From positions 47,261 through 111,260 of the forward strand of contig NCEE01000019.1 in NCBI GenBank assembly GCA_002280555.1: a stretch of DNA of 64,000 nt, given 5' to 3'. A program made the translations under genes and the position numbers. The stretch comes from Sphingomonas sp. 32-62-10 (GTDB lineage Bacteria; Pseudomonadota; Alphaproteobacteria; Sphingomonadales; Sphingomonadaceae). Under the pieces are notes generated by a model, which saw only the letters and a program-made list of their open reading frames with translations, was not told the DNA's origin and did no database searches. Shown here piece by piece: positions 18,337 to 28,141 of the stretch (position 1 is its first letter; each line of letters starts with the position of its first letter).

Positions 18337-19149
18337 CTACCGTGAGGGCAATTCGCCTGCCTCGATGCGCTCGGCAATCGCCTCGATAACCGGCCATAGA
18401 TCGGCCACGCTATCAATAACATAATCCGCACCGGCCTCGCGCAAGGCAACGGCGGCAGCGGCTACACGCTGTGCGCGCTCGTCCGGTGCGAGCGCGAGCA
18501 GCGCTTCGTGGTCGAGCCCGACGCCGTTGCCCGATGCTGCCAAGCCAACTGTCCACGCGCCGGCTGACTTGCCTTCGCCAATGCCGACGGTTGCGTCATC
18601 GACCTTGATGCATGTCGAAGCCGGCCAGACCCCAAGCTCGACCAGCGCCTTCCACAACATCAGCGGTGACGGGCGCCCTGCCAGTGTCTCGCCCGAACAG
18701 ATGACGACGTCCGGCGTGTAGCCCTGTGCGGCCGCCATCGGCAGAATATCCCCCATCATCGGACGGGTATAGCCAGTACATGATCCGATCTTGATGCCCA
18801 TAGCCCGCAGCTTTTCCGCAAGCGCTACAGCGCCGGGAATGAGCGTTGCACATTGCTTCGCCGCTCCCTGCATCATCGGCTCAACGGCATCGTGGAGCGC
18901 CGTGACGTCGTGTTCGGTCGGGGCTGCGCCGTGCACCGTGCGCCATTGCTCAACGATCCGTGGCATGGCGAGGATAGCACGGATATGGTCGCGCTTGGCG
19001 CGGCCCATATCGGCGCGTGCCTCGGCCTCTGAAATCGGCACCCCGGCATCGGCGAGCACCCCGCGCAGCGCAACCACCGGTGCCCGGCTGCCATGGTCGA
19101 TCATCGTGCCGGCCCAGTCGAGTACCACGGCCTTAACAGGAAACGTCAT
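18337..19149 (-). CDS. phnX: Phosphonoacetaldehyde hydrolase
   Basis: A 270-aa HAD-superfamily enzyme that cleaves the C-P bond of phosphonoacetaldehyde, giving acetaldehyde and phosphate. Motif I is DWAGTMID, the PhnX-specific form; DMGRAKRDHI carries the Schiff-base lysine region, and VDDATVGIGEG is the acidic motif IV. ATG 19149 has AAGGA upstream and overlaps the stop of the FAD oxidoreductase (ATGA), so the genes were cotranslated. Unlike its neighbours it is intact. No phnW transaminase is present in the window. Confidence 0.95.
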   Translation of the reverse strand: MTFPVKAVVLDWAGTMIDHGSRAPVVALRGVLADAGVPISEAEARADMGRAKRDHIRAILAMPRIVEQWRTVHGAAPTEHDVTALHDAVEPMMQGAAKQCATLIPGAVALAEKLRAMGIKIGSCTGYTRPMMGDILPMAAAQGYTPDVVICSGETLAGRPSPLMLWKALVELGVWPASTCIKVDDATVGIGEGKSAGAWTVGLAASGNGVGLDHEALLALAPDERAQRVAAAAVALREAGADYVIDSVADLWPVIEAIAERIEAGELPSR

Positions 19150-20224
19150 CTGCCTATTCCTTTGCTGGCGCGCATCCTGGCTAACGTCTCTTCGGCAAGC
19201 GCAAACGATGTCGAGGCGCCCGTGCCGGTCGTAACGGTGACCACCCACACACCGGGCAGCGGGCTCGTGACGCGGCTGTGGCTCGCCGCTGAGGCGTAGC
19301 TGCCGGTCCAACGTTCGATTACGGGTGGCACCTGACCAAAAACAGCCTGGAACTCGTCGAGGATCAAATCATCAACGTGGGCATCGGCGAAGGGATCAGG
19401 CGTAGCGGCATAATGGTGGCTGTCGCCAACGACCAGGCTGCCATCGGCGCTTTGGGTGACAATCAGGTGGATGCCGTTGGCGAGATGATCGGGTTGTTCC
19501 GTTTCCAGCCGGTGCCGCAGCGTCTGCGCCTCGGGCAGGGCGGCATAGCCCAGATAGCGGACCAGCGAGAGATCGGACATGATCGCTCCCGGTAACCTGT
19601 ACCCTGGCGAAGCCAGCCGGAGCATCTGAAGCTTGCAGCGTGTGATCCCGGCCAGCGCGTCCGGAAATAATGTGGTCAGATCATCACCCGGACACACAAT
19701 GATCTCAGCCGCGCGAATGATCCCGCATTATGGGCTTCAGCCAACCATGACGCCAGTTTCGGGATCGCCGTGCGCGATTCGACGCGAATGTCGATTGCAC
19801 TCGACAGCACCCCTTCGAGTTGAGCTGGCTGAATGTCACCGAGCAGGGCTTCAGCAGCGCTGCGATCAAGCCACGCGCAATCCTCGGCCATATCCGTCGC
19901 AAGAAAGGCATCACACACCGCCCGCGCCTCAGGGCGCTGGGCGATCATCGTCAGACCGCGCTGTTCGATGGCGATGTCGGCGGGTCCGGCTAGCGCCAAC
20001 CACACCTCTCGCGATCGCCGCGCGCGCCGCCAGACATCGCCCTGCTCCTGGCCGGTGACGGTAACAAAGCCGAAATTGCGGATCGATGCGCCATTGGCCT
20101 GTGCGTCACGATCGACCACGATAACTCGCCGACCATCGCGTGCTGCCGCGAGCGCGTGGGCCAGTCCGACAATCCCTGCACCAACGATTGCGACATCAAA
20201 GGAGGCTGACACTTTTATCTCCAT
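19146..20224 (-). pseudogene. Phosphonate-associated FAD-dependent oxidoreductase, disrupted by internal deletion/frameshift
   Basis: The N-terminal half (from 20224) has the FAD-binding fold VAIVGAGIVGLAHALAAARDG. The C-terminal half, in another frame from about 19697, continues with VCPGDDLTTLFPDALAGITR. Together they match the DAO-type oxidoreductase found next to phnX (TIGR03364 family), thought to make phosphonoacetaldehyde from aminoethylphosphonates. At about 19690-19720 the frame is lost and some residues seem missing, so an out-of-frame deletion is likely. A sequencing error could mimic the shift but not the missing segment. Confidence 0.85.
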
Positions 20225-20318
20225 CGATCTCGCTGGGATCCAGCCTAGCGGGCAAACGCCGGTGCCGCTAGCGATCAGCGGGTTTAGTGCGCCACGAGAA
20301 TCCGACGTTTGGCTGTCG

Positions 20319-20923
20319 TCAATCCGAGCTCGTCGCGCAGAGGGCGGTCAGCACAAGCGCTGCGGCGACCCCGGTGCGATCCTTGCCCGCCGTACAATTG
20401 AAGGCGAGCGGCACGCGCCCTGCAAGCAGTTCCCCGAACATACGCCGATACTGGCCATTGAAGGTTACCAGCAGCTGCGGGTAAAATTTGGTAAAAGCTG
20501 CGCGCGCTTGCTCGGCGGTTGGTGTCCCCCGCTGGCCGGGAACAGGCCCAGCTTGCGCCATTCGGCCATGGTCAGCCAGCGTGCCTTACTCTTGGGCCAT
20601 GTCACCGGCTCACGCTTTCGCTCCAGATTGTCACGGAAATCGCAGACCGTACGGATCCCGAGCCCCTCGAGAAAGGCATAGTCGGCGGGCGTCAGGAAAT
20701 GCATCGATCCCGAACGGTACAGCACCCGCCAACGCACGGTGCGTCCACTGGTTGTCTTGTAGCCGCCCAGATCGCGGAAGTTCTGCCCGCCTTGTAATGG
20801 CAGGACGCGCTGATGCTCGCCGACCGGCGCGACCGGTTTTGGTTGCTCGGCGAACGCGGCAGAAAGCGGGGTCGCAAGGAGTAACATACCAAGCAATCCG
20901 GCAACTCGCAAATGGGCCATCAT
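20319..20923 (-). pseudogene. Tyrosine/dual-specificity phosphatase (secreted), frameshifted and 3' truncated
   Basis: The first frame (20923 to about 20510) gives a signal peptide and NFRDLGGYKTTSGRTVRWRVLYRSG, typical of Y_phosphatase3 proteins. The active site NCTAGKDRTGVAAAL (CX5R) is in a different frame ending at 20319. The usual C-terminal 50-60 residues after the active-site helix are absent. Related phosphatases accompany TonB receptors and phnX in aminoethylphosphonate clusters, so this is probably part of the same decaying operon. Confidence 0.8.
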
Positions 20924-21058
20924 GCAAATCCCTCAGCCATATAGGCGGTGACGGATGGACGCGTCGTTTGACGCCACCGTTCATCCGAAAGTGCAGAACG
21001 GAGGAACAAAACCCGATGCGGTATTGTCCTAAGCCCTGCTGCCACTCAGTCGTTTACG

Positions 21059-21150
21059 TTAGAGCTTGATATTGGCTTCCAAACCGAAGGTGCGGAAGTC
21101 ATTGAAGAAACCGGTGGTGCTACCACCCGGCTCGGCGTGCTGCCTTGCTT
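21059..21150 (-). pseudogene. TonB-dependent receptor, C-terminal tail remnant
   Basis: The minus strand here ends with GSTTGFFNDFRTFGLEANIKL followed by a stop. A terminal aromatic-rich beta strand of this kind (...ANIKL) is the last strand of TonB-dependent outer-membrane receptors. Only about 30 residues remain, joined directly to the end of the DUF5690 transporter in another frame. The receptor that would import the phosphonate has been deleted. Confidence 0.6.
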
Positions 21151-22301
21151 CGATGAGCGCCGATGAAAATAGGTCGCCGCAAAAAGCGTTAGGACGGTGC
21201 CGACGATACTGGTGACATAGGCACCCGCTGTGAAAAATTGCAGCCAGTCGAGCGACGCTTGTCCGAAGTTGCGCCACAACAACAAGGAAACGCTGCCGAG
21301 ATAGCCAAACGAGTCAGCGACATAAATGAGGAACCCAGCATTGGCGATCCGCCCGCTCGCAGCAACGAGCCGATCAAACAACACAGCATTGATCGGGTTA
21401 TAGGCGATGTAGAGCCCCGATCCTGCCAGGATCATCCAGACCAATGGCGAGTGCCAATCAGTGCGATCACCGCGACTGGCAGTTCGCTGGCCGAGAAAAT
21501 CGCCGCTTGTCCACCATAGCCAAGCGCGGTCCAAATCTCGGCAGCGAAATTGTCGCGAAAATCGCGAAAGGCGGTGAGCAGCACATAAGCGAGCACGATT
21601 GCAACCAGCCCTGGCGCATAGGCCGATAGAAAACTCTGGCGCTCCCTTTTGGTCATCGGGGCGCGCCGGGTGCGCTCGGCCTCATCTCGAGCGTCCGGTG
21701 GCGGAAGTTCGCTCAGCACCCAAACCGAGAGCAACAACAGCGGGATAAACAGCGCCCCGGTCGCCGCCGGCATCCAGAAACGATCGACATGCGCGCTCTG
21801 CATGAGCCAGGTACCGACCGATTTGACGACGCCCGACGACAAGATAAAACTGGCACACAGCATTGAAGCCAGCACCTCGGAAACGCGGCGCCCCTCCATA
21901 TAGCCAAAGACCAACCCCCAGATCATCCCCAGCGGGACACCGTTGAAGAACAGCATGATGATGTTCCAGGGAGCCGGCAGGAGCGCAAAAGCGATAAGCG
22001 CCAGCCATGACGTGCCAATCAGCGTCAAAATCGCCGCGGCGCGTTGACCCGGATTGATTTCCGAAATCACCTTCACGCCGATGAATTTCGAAAGGGCGTA
22101 TCCGGCGACCTGCGCGACGATAAGGGCGATCTTGTAATCAAGGGTGAAATCCCAACCTGGCACCTGTTCGAAGGTGGCCGCGGTGAAGGGCTTGCGAAAC
22201 GCATACATCGCAAAATAGGCGCAAAATCCGGCGGTCCCGGCAACGGCCGTAAAGACGGCAGGATGCGCTTGCGACAACGCACGACGAAAGCGACTATCCA
22301 T
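21150..22301 (-). pseudogene. DUF5690 / MFS-type transporter, disrupted by internal deletion and frameshift
   Basis: The N-terminal part (22301 to about 21445) shows AYFAMYAFRKPFTAATFEQV, the DUF5690 signature, and at least seven membrane helices. The C-terminal part, in another frame, has YIAYNPINAVLFDRLVAA and ANAGFLIYVADSFGYLGSV, also diagnostic. Near 21448 the frame changes and a helix appears missing. DUF5690 proteins are found with phnX and the FAD oxidoreductase, so loss of uptake is expected. Confidence 0.82.
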
Positions 22302-22410
22302 TCACCGGCCCCCAGCCGCCTATCGGCTGAGATGCTCTAAGGCGGCCCCATGACATTCATGAGTCCTAGCGCCGATATTGTCCCCTGATATTGCTGATGA
22401 TGCTACCGCC

Positions 22411-24153
22411 TCACCAGGCGAAGCGCGATTTGCCCTTCACGATTTCGAACATTGTCTTGCCGCCGATGATGGTTTCGAGGACGGCGATATCGGCGATCTT
22501 GTCGGGTGCAACGCGGGCAGGATCATCGGCAAGGATCACAAAATCTGCCCGTTTTCCGACGGTGATAGAGCCGCGCACCTTTTCTTCGAACTGGAGATAG
22601 GCGCTGCCCATCGTAAAGGCATATAGCGCCTCATCCGGCGTTAGTCGCTGCGACTGTCCGTACACCTTGCCGTTGCTCATCGCACGCCGGGTGACGAGGC
22701 TCTGGATGCGTTCCATGACCCGTGGCGGGCTAACCGGATGGTCGGAGTTGCCGCCGATACAGATGCCGGCGTCGATCGCGTGCCGGTTGGGCTCGATCCA
22801 GTCGAAGCGTTGCGCGCCGAACGCCTCCAGCTTGGCTCCGTGATTGAGGATATAACTGTGCGGCGCAAAGCACACCTTGAGCGCCTTGGCGCGGGCGATG
22901 ATCGCGGGGTTGGTGATGCTGGCATGCTCGATCCGGTGGCGCGTATCGGCCTGCGGTGTTTCAGCCCCGACCTTTGCCAACGCGTCCAACACCTGATCGA
23001 TCTCTCGATCACCATTGGCATGCGCCGCCACTTGGAGACCAGCGGCCTGCGCCCGTTGCACAATCGCCAGCAGATCGGGCGCCTTCAGTTTAGGTTCGAG
23101 GCCAAAATAATGGGAATCATCGGCATAGGGTTCATAGAGCCACGCGGTATGGCCGCTGAGCGAATTACCGGCGTAAGTTTTTACCGTCCGCAGGGTTAGG
23201 CCCGGGACTGCCCAGTCGGGTTTTGCATGATTGGCAATCAGCCAATCGAGATGATCGGACAGCAGCATCGCATAAACCGTCACGGGCAGCCCCCCACGGA
23301 GCAGCTGGCGATAGAGTTCGGCCTTTGCCGGTGTGATGCCAGCATCGGCGACTCCCGTCAGGCCATAAGAGAGGAAGGTGCGGAACTCCTGCCGATACCC
23401 CTCTGTTACGATCGCCTCTGGAACCGTGCCGGGTGACGGTGGACGTCCAGTCAGGCGGGCAAAGGGCGACATTGCCGTTTCGAGCACGGCACCCGTGAAA
23501 ACGCCGCCAGCGCCCTTTTCGAACTGGCCGCCAACGGGATCTGGCGTCAGCCCCGTCACCCCCGCCTTTGCAAAGGCAGCGCTATTGGCGACAAGGCGAT
23601 GGCCGCTTGAATGAAAGATGATGACCGGATGGCCAGACGCCGCAGCGTCAAGTTCTGTCAGGGTCGGGTGGCCGCCCAGGATGTCGTCGCCATAGCCCGC
23701 ACCCAGCAGAAGGGCACCCCGCGGTAGGCGCTGCGCTTTGGCTTTGATCTTGGCGAAGAAATCGGCCTTGTTCTTGATCCCCCCCTCTGCCGACAACTCA
23801 AGAACGCCGTAAGGTGACATTTCATCAATCGCTGGTCGCGGATGCATATGCGTGTCGATAAAACCGGGGACGAGAGTGTGACCTTGCGCATCGATCCTGC
23901 GCGTTTTCGGCCCTTGCAGTTTCGCGATCTCGATCGCCGCGCCAACCGCAATGATCCGGCCATCCCGGACGGCGACAGCTTCTGCATGATGCAGTGCGGT
24001 GTCCATGGTTTTGACATTGGCGTTCGTGATGATCAGGTCAGCCAAGCGTGGCGCAGCAGGCATTGCCAAAACATGCAATGACGGGGCGCCGAATGCGATT
24101 GTCACTGCCGCCAGAGATATTGTCAGCCCTGTAAACGCTGCCCGCCATCCCAC
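22411..24153 (-). CDS. Exported YtcJ-type amidohydrolase
   Basis: About 580 aa with a signal peptide and the amidohydrolase-3 fold. Metal-binding motifs are FIDTHMHP, AAHANGDREIDQ and RIEHASI; a GGNSDHPV motif supplies the catalytic Asp. Such enzymes hydrolyse amide or imide bonds; the substrate is unknown. I prefer the GTG at 24153 because AGGGGAA precedes it and it begins directly with the signal sequence VGWRAAFTGLTISLAAV; an in-frame ATG at 24276 would add 41 residues. It is intact and follows the decayed cluster on the same strand. Confidence 0.88.
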   Translation of the reverse strand: MGWRAAFTGLTISLAAVTIAFGAPSLHVLAMPAAPRLADLIITNANVKTMDTALHHAEAVAVRDGRIIAVGAAIEIAKLQGPKTRRIDAQGHTLVPGFIDTHMHPRPAIDEMSPYGVLELSAEGGIKNKADFFAKIKAKAQRLPRGALLLGAGYGDDILGGHPTLTELDAAASGHPVIIFHSSGHRLVANSAAFAKAGVTGLTPDPVGGQFEKGAGGVFTGAVLETAMSPFARLTGRPPSPGTVPEAIVTEGYRQEFRTFLSYGLTGVADAGITPAKAELYRQLLRGGLPVTVYAMLLSDHLDWLIANHAKPDWAVPGLTLRTVKTYAGNSLSGHTAWLYEPYADDSHYFGLEPKLKAPDLLAIVQRAQAAGLQVAAHANGDREIDQVLDALAKVGAETPQADTRHRIEHASITNPAIIARAKALKVCFAPHSYILNHGAKLEAFGAQRFDWIEPNRHAIDAGICIGGNSDHPVSPPRVMERIQSLVTRRAMSNGKVYGQSQRLTPDEALYAFTMGSAYLQFEEKVRGSITVGKRADFVILADDPARVAPDKIADIAVLETIIGGKTMFEIVKGKSRFAW

Positions 24154-24677
24154 GATGCATTCCCCTGTAATCCCGATAGGGTAGCTATCACGGCCAACGG
24201 ACGGTTTGATGACGGCGTCGGGCTCGGTAAACAGCGTCGAGTCCGAATGTACTGCCACTTTCGAGATGCCGTTCACATCGCCAACTGGCGACCATTGCGT
24301 GCGTTGCGGCCTGGGGGCTCATCGGTGGGCGAATGACTGGTTTTGAGGGAGAAAAGGCCATTTACACGCCAATCGAGGAATGGCTTGAACTGGGTCGACT
24401 GCTGCCATGGCGGCGTAGCGCGATCGAAGGGCAGCTAATGCCTTTGAGCTACCCAAAAGCTGTCGTGCCGCGATCCACCAGTTATTGCCGTCCAACCTAC
24501 CGCCTCGTTTGTGGGCTGCCCCGAAAGCGGAACGCCAGCTATCGGGCGACAAAGCTGACGGACGGCAACCGCCCCAGTTGGCGTCAGCCGGGACCGCTTC
24601 GGACGATTCCGAAAGCGGACGATTGTACTATGGCACTCCATAACAATCTGATCCCCGCCGATTCCTGCACCAAGCGG
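24154..24677. other. Non-coding gap upstream of the amidohydrolase
   Basis: About 520 bp without a convincing gene. Two similar CCGAAAGCGGA-type segments occur near 24521 and 24609, resembling remnants of dispersed intergenic repeats. Some open frames exist but look like shadow frames. Confidence 0.4.
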
Positions 24678-25451
24678 TCAGTACAACCGTGAGTGCTCGC
24701 CACCCTGCACGGGTATTGCCGCACCGCTGACAAAGCTCGCCTGGTCCGAGAGCAGGAATTCGATCGCGTCGGCAACAACATGGGACTCGCCCAGTCGGCC
24801 GGTCGCGGTGTAGCGCTCGAGCAATTTTTCAAACAGCGCCGGATCGGCCTCGGCATAGGGATCGACCATTTCCGAATGGCAGTAACCGGGGCACACGGCG
24901 TTCACCCTGATCCCCTGCCGGGCATAATCGATCGCCGCCGTCTTGGTGAGGCCAATGACCCCCCATTTGCTCGCAACATAGCCGCAATTGCCAATGTCGC
25001 CGCCAACGGTGCCGTAGATGGATGAAATGTTGACGATCGACCCACCACCGCTCGCCAGCAGCGCGGGAATCTGGAATTTCATGCCCATGAACACGGCCGT
25101 GAGGTTGGTATCGATCGAGGCGTGCCAATCCTCATCGGCGAAGTCCGCAATCGGGGTGAACACCCCGGCCGCGACACCGGCATTGTTGACGGCGCCGTCG
25201 AGCCGCCCGAACCGATCGACGGTTCTGGCGACCATTGCCTCGACATCGGCGCGAACGGTGACATCGGTCTTGATGAACAATCCTTCGCCGCCAGCAGCCT
25301 TGATCTGATCGAGCACGGCGTTGCCTTGCTCTTCGCGCCTTCCGGTAATGGCTACTTTTGCGCCCTTGCCCGCCAGCTGGATCGCCGCCGTTGCGCCGAG
25401 GCCCGATGTAGCGCCGGTGATCAAAAAAACTTTGCCCGCAAAATCGGTCAT
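24678..25451 (-). CDS. Short-chain dehydrogenase/reductase
   Basis: A 257-aa classical SDR using NAD(P)H: cofactor motif TGATSGLG (about residues 13-20), NNAG (about 90), catalytic Ser in NISSIYG and YxxxK (YVASK). The Arg in TGRREEQ after beta-2 suggests NADP(H) preference. ATG 25451 has AGGGAGA upstream and lies 12 bp after the thioesterase stop, so the two are in one operon with the GMC oxidoreductase. Substrate unknown, likely an alcohol/aldehyde intermediate. Confidence 0.92.
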   Translation of the reverse strand: MTDFAGKVFLITGATSGLGATAAIQLAGKGAKVAITGRREEQGNAVLDQIKAAGGEGLFIKTDVTVRADVEAMVARTVDRFGRLDGAVNNAGVAAGVFTPIADFADEDWHASIDTNLTAVFMGMKFQIPALLASGGGSIVNISSIYGTVGGDIGNCGYVASKWGVIGLTKTAAIDYARQGIRVNAVCPGYCHSEMVDPYAEADPALFEKLLERYTATGRLGESHVVADAIEFLLSDQASFVSGAAIPVQGGEHSRLY

Positions 25452-25462
25452 CGACTTTCTCC

Positions 25463-25897
25463 CTAAAACGCAAACTCCAGCACGGCATGCGCCACCAGTT
25501 CGCGCGATCCAACAAAGGTCACGTTGCAATCGACATAAGCGCTCGCCTTGCCAAAGCGTTTGACGGTGGCTTCAATCAGAAAATCATCATTGGCAGCAGG
25601 GCGCAGGAAATGCGTGTGCTGATAAACAGTGCCCTTGCCGAGGCGCGGACTGGTGGCCACCGCCATGCTGGCAACGGTATCGATCCCCGCCATCAGCGCC
25701 TGTCCGCACACTGCGCCCGAGAAGAATTTGAGATGATCACCCAGCGGCAGCCGCATCGCGCAAAAGCCTTCGCGTACGACAAAATCGGTCAGGCCCAGAT
25801 CCTTGACCCACGGCGCATAGACCCAGTCGAAAAGGGCCTGCGCACTGTCCTGCGTCACCGGAAACAGCCCATCAGGCGGCAAATTCGACTGAGTCAT
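25463..25897 (-). CDS. PaaI-family hotdog thioesterase
   Basis: A 144-aa single hotdog-fold protein; the segment FFSGAVCGQALMAGIDTVASMA corresponds to the long central helix, and HFLRPAANDDFLIEATV to the family strand. PaaI-type enzymes hydrolyse acyl-CoA thioesters. Its ATG overlaps the GMC oxidoreductase stop (ATGA at 25894-25897), so translation is coupled. The specific acyl-CoA is unknown. Confidence 0.85.
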   Translation of the reverse strand: MTQSNLPPDGLFPVTQDSAQALFDWVYAPWVKDLGLTDFVVREGFCAMRLPLGDHLKFFSGAVCGQALMAGIDTVASMAVATSPRLGKGTVYQHTHFLRPAANDDFLIEATVKRFGKASAYVDCNVTFVGSRELVAHAVLEFAF

Positions 25898-27750
25898 GCC
25901 GGCGGCGCCTCGGCGTGCGCCATCTGCCTCAACCGCACCCCATGATCCATCGCGATCATCTCCGCCGCGCGTTCGCCGATCATGATAGCGACGGCGTTGA
26001 TATTGCCGCTGGTAATCTCAGGCATGATGCTGGCATCAGCGACGCGCAGATTTTTCACGCCAAAAACGCGCAACCTTGGATCGACGACACTGCCGATCCG
26101 GCAGGTGCAGGACAGATGGTAGATTGTCTGGGCGAAATGCAGCGCATAGTTTTCGAGCAACGCGTCGCTGGGTTCCTCGCCTTCGACGTGGCCGTGCATC
26201 TTGGCAAGCATCGGCGGGACGAGCCAGTTTCCGAGCTTCTTCTCACCAGGCCAGGCGGCGGCAATCGCGAGAACGCGCCGCATGATCGCGACGATCACTT
26301 TCAGATCATGCGGATCACTGAAGTAGTTGAAATTGATCACCGGCGGCACGGATGGATCCGCACAGGCGATAACCAGCTCGCCTTCGCTGTGCGGCACACA
26401 ATTGCTGGCGAGAAACAGTACATGTTCCGAATCCGCCGCAAGCGTCTTTGAAGCGTCGGCCATCATCATGTCGAGATCAATGTTGATCCGCGTGCCAATG
26501 ACGTCCTCGTTATATGCGTGGGGAATGAAGCCGATCTGGGCATCGTGGGTAAAATCATCACCAAGCCCGGTCGAAAAAAAGCAGACTCCGTCGTACAGCG
26601 AGGACGACACCAGGCTACTGCCGGTTTCATGCCATTCCTTCAGCCGTCGTTCCGCTTCGGCCTTCAATTCGGCGAGCTCACCGGTCAGATGAACGTCCTC
26701 GGCCGGATCTGCCGGAAGCGGGCCGGCAGGCGCGCGCAGCGCATCGGGACCCATCGACATTCCAACTTCGGTGCCGGTGAGAGCGATACCGGAAGCCGGA
26801 AAATACATCGCAGCCAGCAAGTGGTCCTTGAGGTGCTTGCCGACATCGGGAAGATCGAGGCGGCAGGCAATCCCCGCCGCTTCCAGTTCACGGCGGGGGC
26901 CGATGCCCGACAGCATCAGGATATGCGGCGAGCCAACCGCACCCGCGCTGAGGATGACCTCCCTTGCCGCTTGGATCGACTGGATGGTTCCGTCGCCATC
27001 ACGGTATTCGACACCGGTCACGGTCAGGCTGTCGCCTTCGCCTTCAAAGATCAGCCTTTGCACCTGAGCTTGAGTGATGATCGTCAGGTTCGGCCGCCGC
27101 TCGGCATTGTCCTCAAGATAGGCATGGAAGGTGCTCGATCGCTTGCCGCGCCGCGTGTTGGTCTGCACCAGCGAGGCAACGCCGCCGGGGTTTTGGCGGC
27201 CAGAACCATTATAATCTCCTTCGAGCATGCCAACTGCCCCGGCGGCCTTGACGAAATCACGCGAGGCCGGGATGACCGGCGAGCGAATTGCCACACCGAC
27301 GGGCCCGGCATCGCCCCGCGTCTCGCGACTGATCACCGCCTCGTTGGTTTCGGAAACCTCTTCCATCCGCTTGAAGCAGGGCAAGACGTCGTCATGGCTC
27401 CAGCCATCGGCGCCCAGCCTTGCCCAATTGTCAAAATCGCCGGGATGGCCGCGCACGAAGACCATGTAATTGATGCCTGAAGACCCGCCGAGCATCTTGC
27501 CGCGTGGAACGGGCATACGCCGGTTCTTGAAACCCAGCCCGCCCTTGCCGGGATCGCCGGTGAACATCCAGTCGGTTTCGGGATCAAGTTGAAGGCTGGC
27601 ACAGGCGACGGGCATTTGTTCGCGTTCGGGCGGGCGACCTCCTGCTTCGATCAGGGCGACTCGGACGTCAGGGTCTTCAGAAAGCCGTGCAGCGATGACC
27701 GCGCCTGCCGACCCGCCACCTACAACGATGAAATCAAATGCTTCGCCCAT
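25894..27750 (-). CDS. GMC-family FAD-dependent oxidoreductase (choline dehydrogenase-like)
   Basis: A 618-aa GMC oxidoreductase oxidising an alcohol to aldehyde. The FAD ADP-binding motif GGGSAGAVIAARLSED lies at about residues 11-26. The GMC signatures RGKMLGGSSGINYMVFVRGH and GAVGSPHILMLSGIGP are present, as is the active-site His in the final HLSCTCRIG region. It is the first gene of a three-gene operon with thioesterase and SDR, divergent from the LysR gene at 28142, which may control it. Confidence 0.93.
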   Translation of the reverse strand: MGEAFDFIVVGGGSAGAVIAARLSEDPDVRVALIEAGGRPPEREQMPVACASLQLDPETDWMFTGDPGKGGLGFKNRRMPVPRGKMLGGSSGINYMVFVRGHPGDFDNWARLGADGWSHDDVLPCFKRMEEVSETNEAVISRETRGDAGPVGVAIRSPVIPASRDFVKAAGAVGMLEGDYNGSGRQNPGGVASLVQTNTRRGKRSSTFHAYLEDNAERRPNLTIITQAQVQRLIFEGEGDSLTVTGVEYRDGDGTIQSIQAAREVILSAGAVGSPHILMLSGIGPRRELEAAGIACRLDLPDVGKHLKDHLLAAMYFPASGIALTGTEVGMSMGPDALRAPAGPLPADPAEDVHLTGELAELKAEAERRLKEWHETGSSLVSSSLYDGVCFFSTGLGDDFTHDAQIGFIPHAYNEDVIGTRINIDLDMMMADASKTLAADSEHVLFLASNCVPHSEGELVIACADPSVPPVINFNYFSDPHDLKVIVAIMRRVLAIAAAWPGEKKLGNWLVPPMLAKMHGHVEGEEPSDALLENYALHFAQTIYHLSCTCRIGSVVDPRLRVFGVKNLRVADASIMPEITSGNINAVAIMIGERAAEMIAMDHGVRLRQMAHAEAPPA

Positions 27751-28141
27751 GCCCCACTCCCGCCTTGATCGGCGTTGGAGGTTCGACGACCTCCAACTTT
27801 CCGTCAGATACGGGTGATCATGCGCGCACTGGGGCGGGAGTCAAAGGACGGTCTCAAAAAGCGGGGCGGGCTATTTCTGAAAACGTTAGCTCGGGGTCGA
27901 GCGGAACCCGCATGTCGGCTTCCGACCCATGAATCGCCGTTCGGCAGCGAGCAATAATGGTGAAACCAATGGCAGGTTTCGGTGTCCGCTGAAACCGCTT
28001 TCATTGAGTGCAGAGCGAACGGTGCCTGTCCGTACGAGAGGTAGGCTGCATTCCGTGCCAACTGCCGGACTTGAGGTAGACCCTAATTGGTCACTGGCTT
28101 ACCACCTCGCACTTATCGTCAATGGAAGTCGCATATATCGT
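27751..28141. promoter_or_regulatory. Divergent intergenic region between GMC oxidoreductase and LysR regulator
   Basis: A 391-bp spacer between divergently transcribed genes, the usual place for LysR operators. An in-frame extension of the LysR reading frame runs through it but has no LysR homology before MANDEP. I could not single out a promoter or T-N11-A operator with confidence. Confidence 0.45.

Noticed and set aside
22411..24276. Longer amidohydrolase start at ATG 24276
   Set aside because: The added 41 residues place polar sequence in front of a clear signal peptide, while GTG 24153 has a good Shine-Dalgarno directly before the signal sequence.
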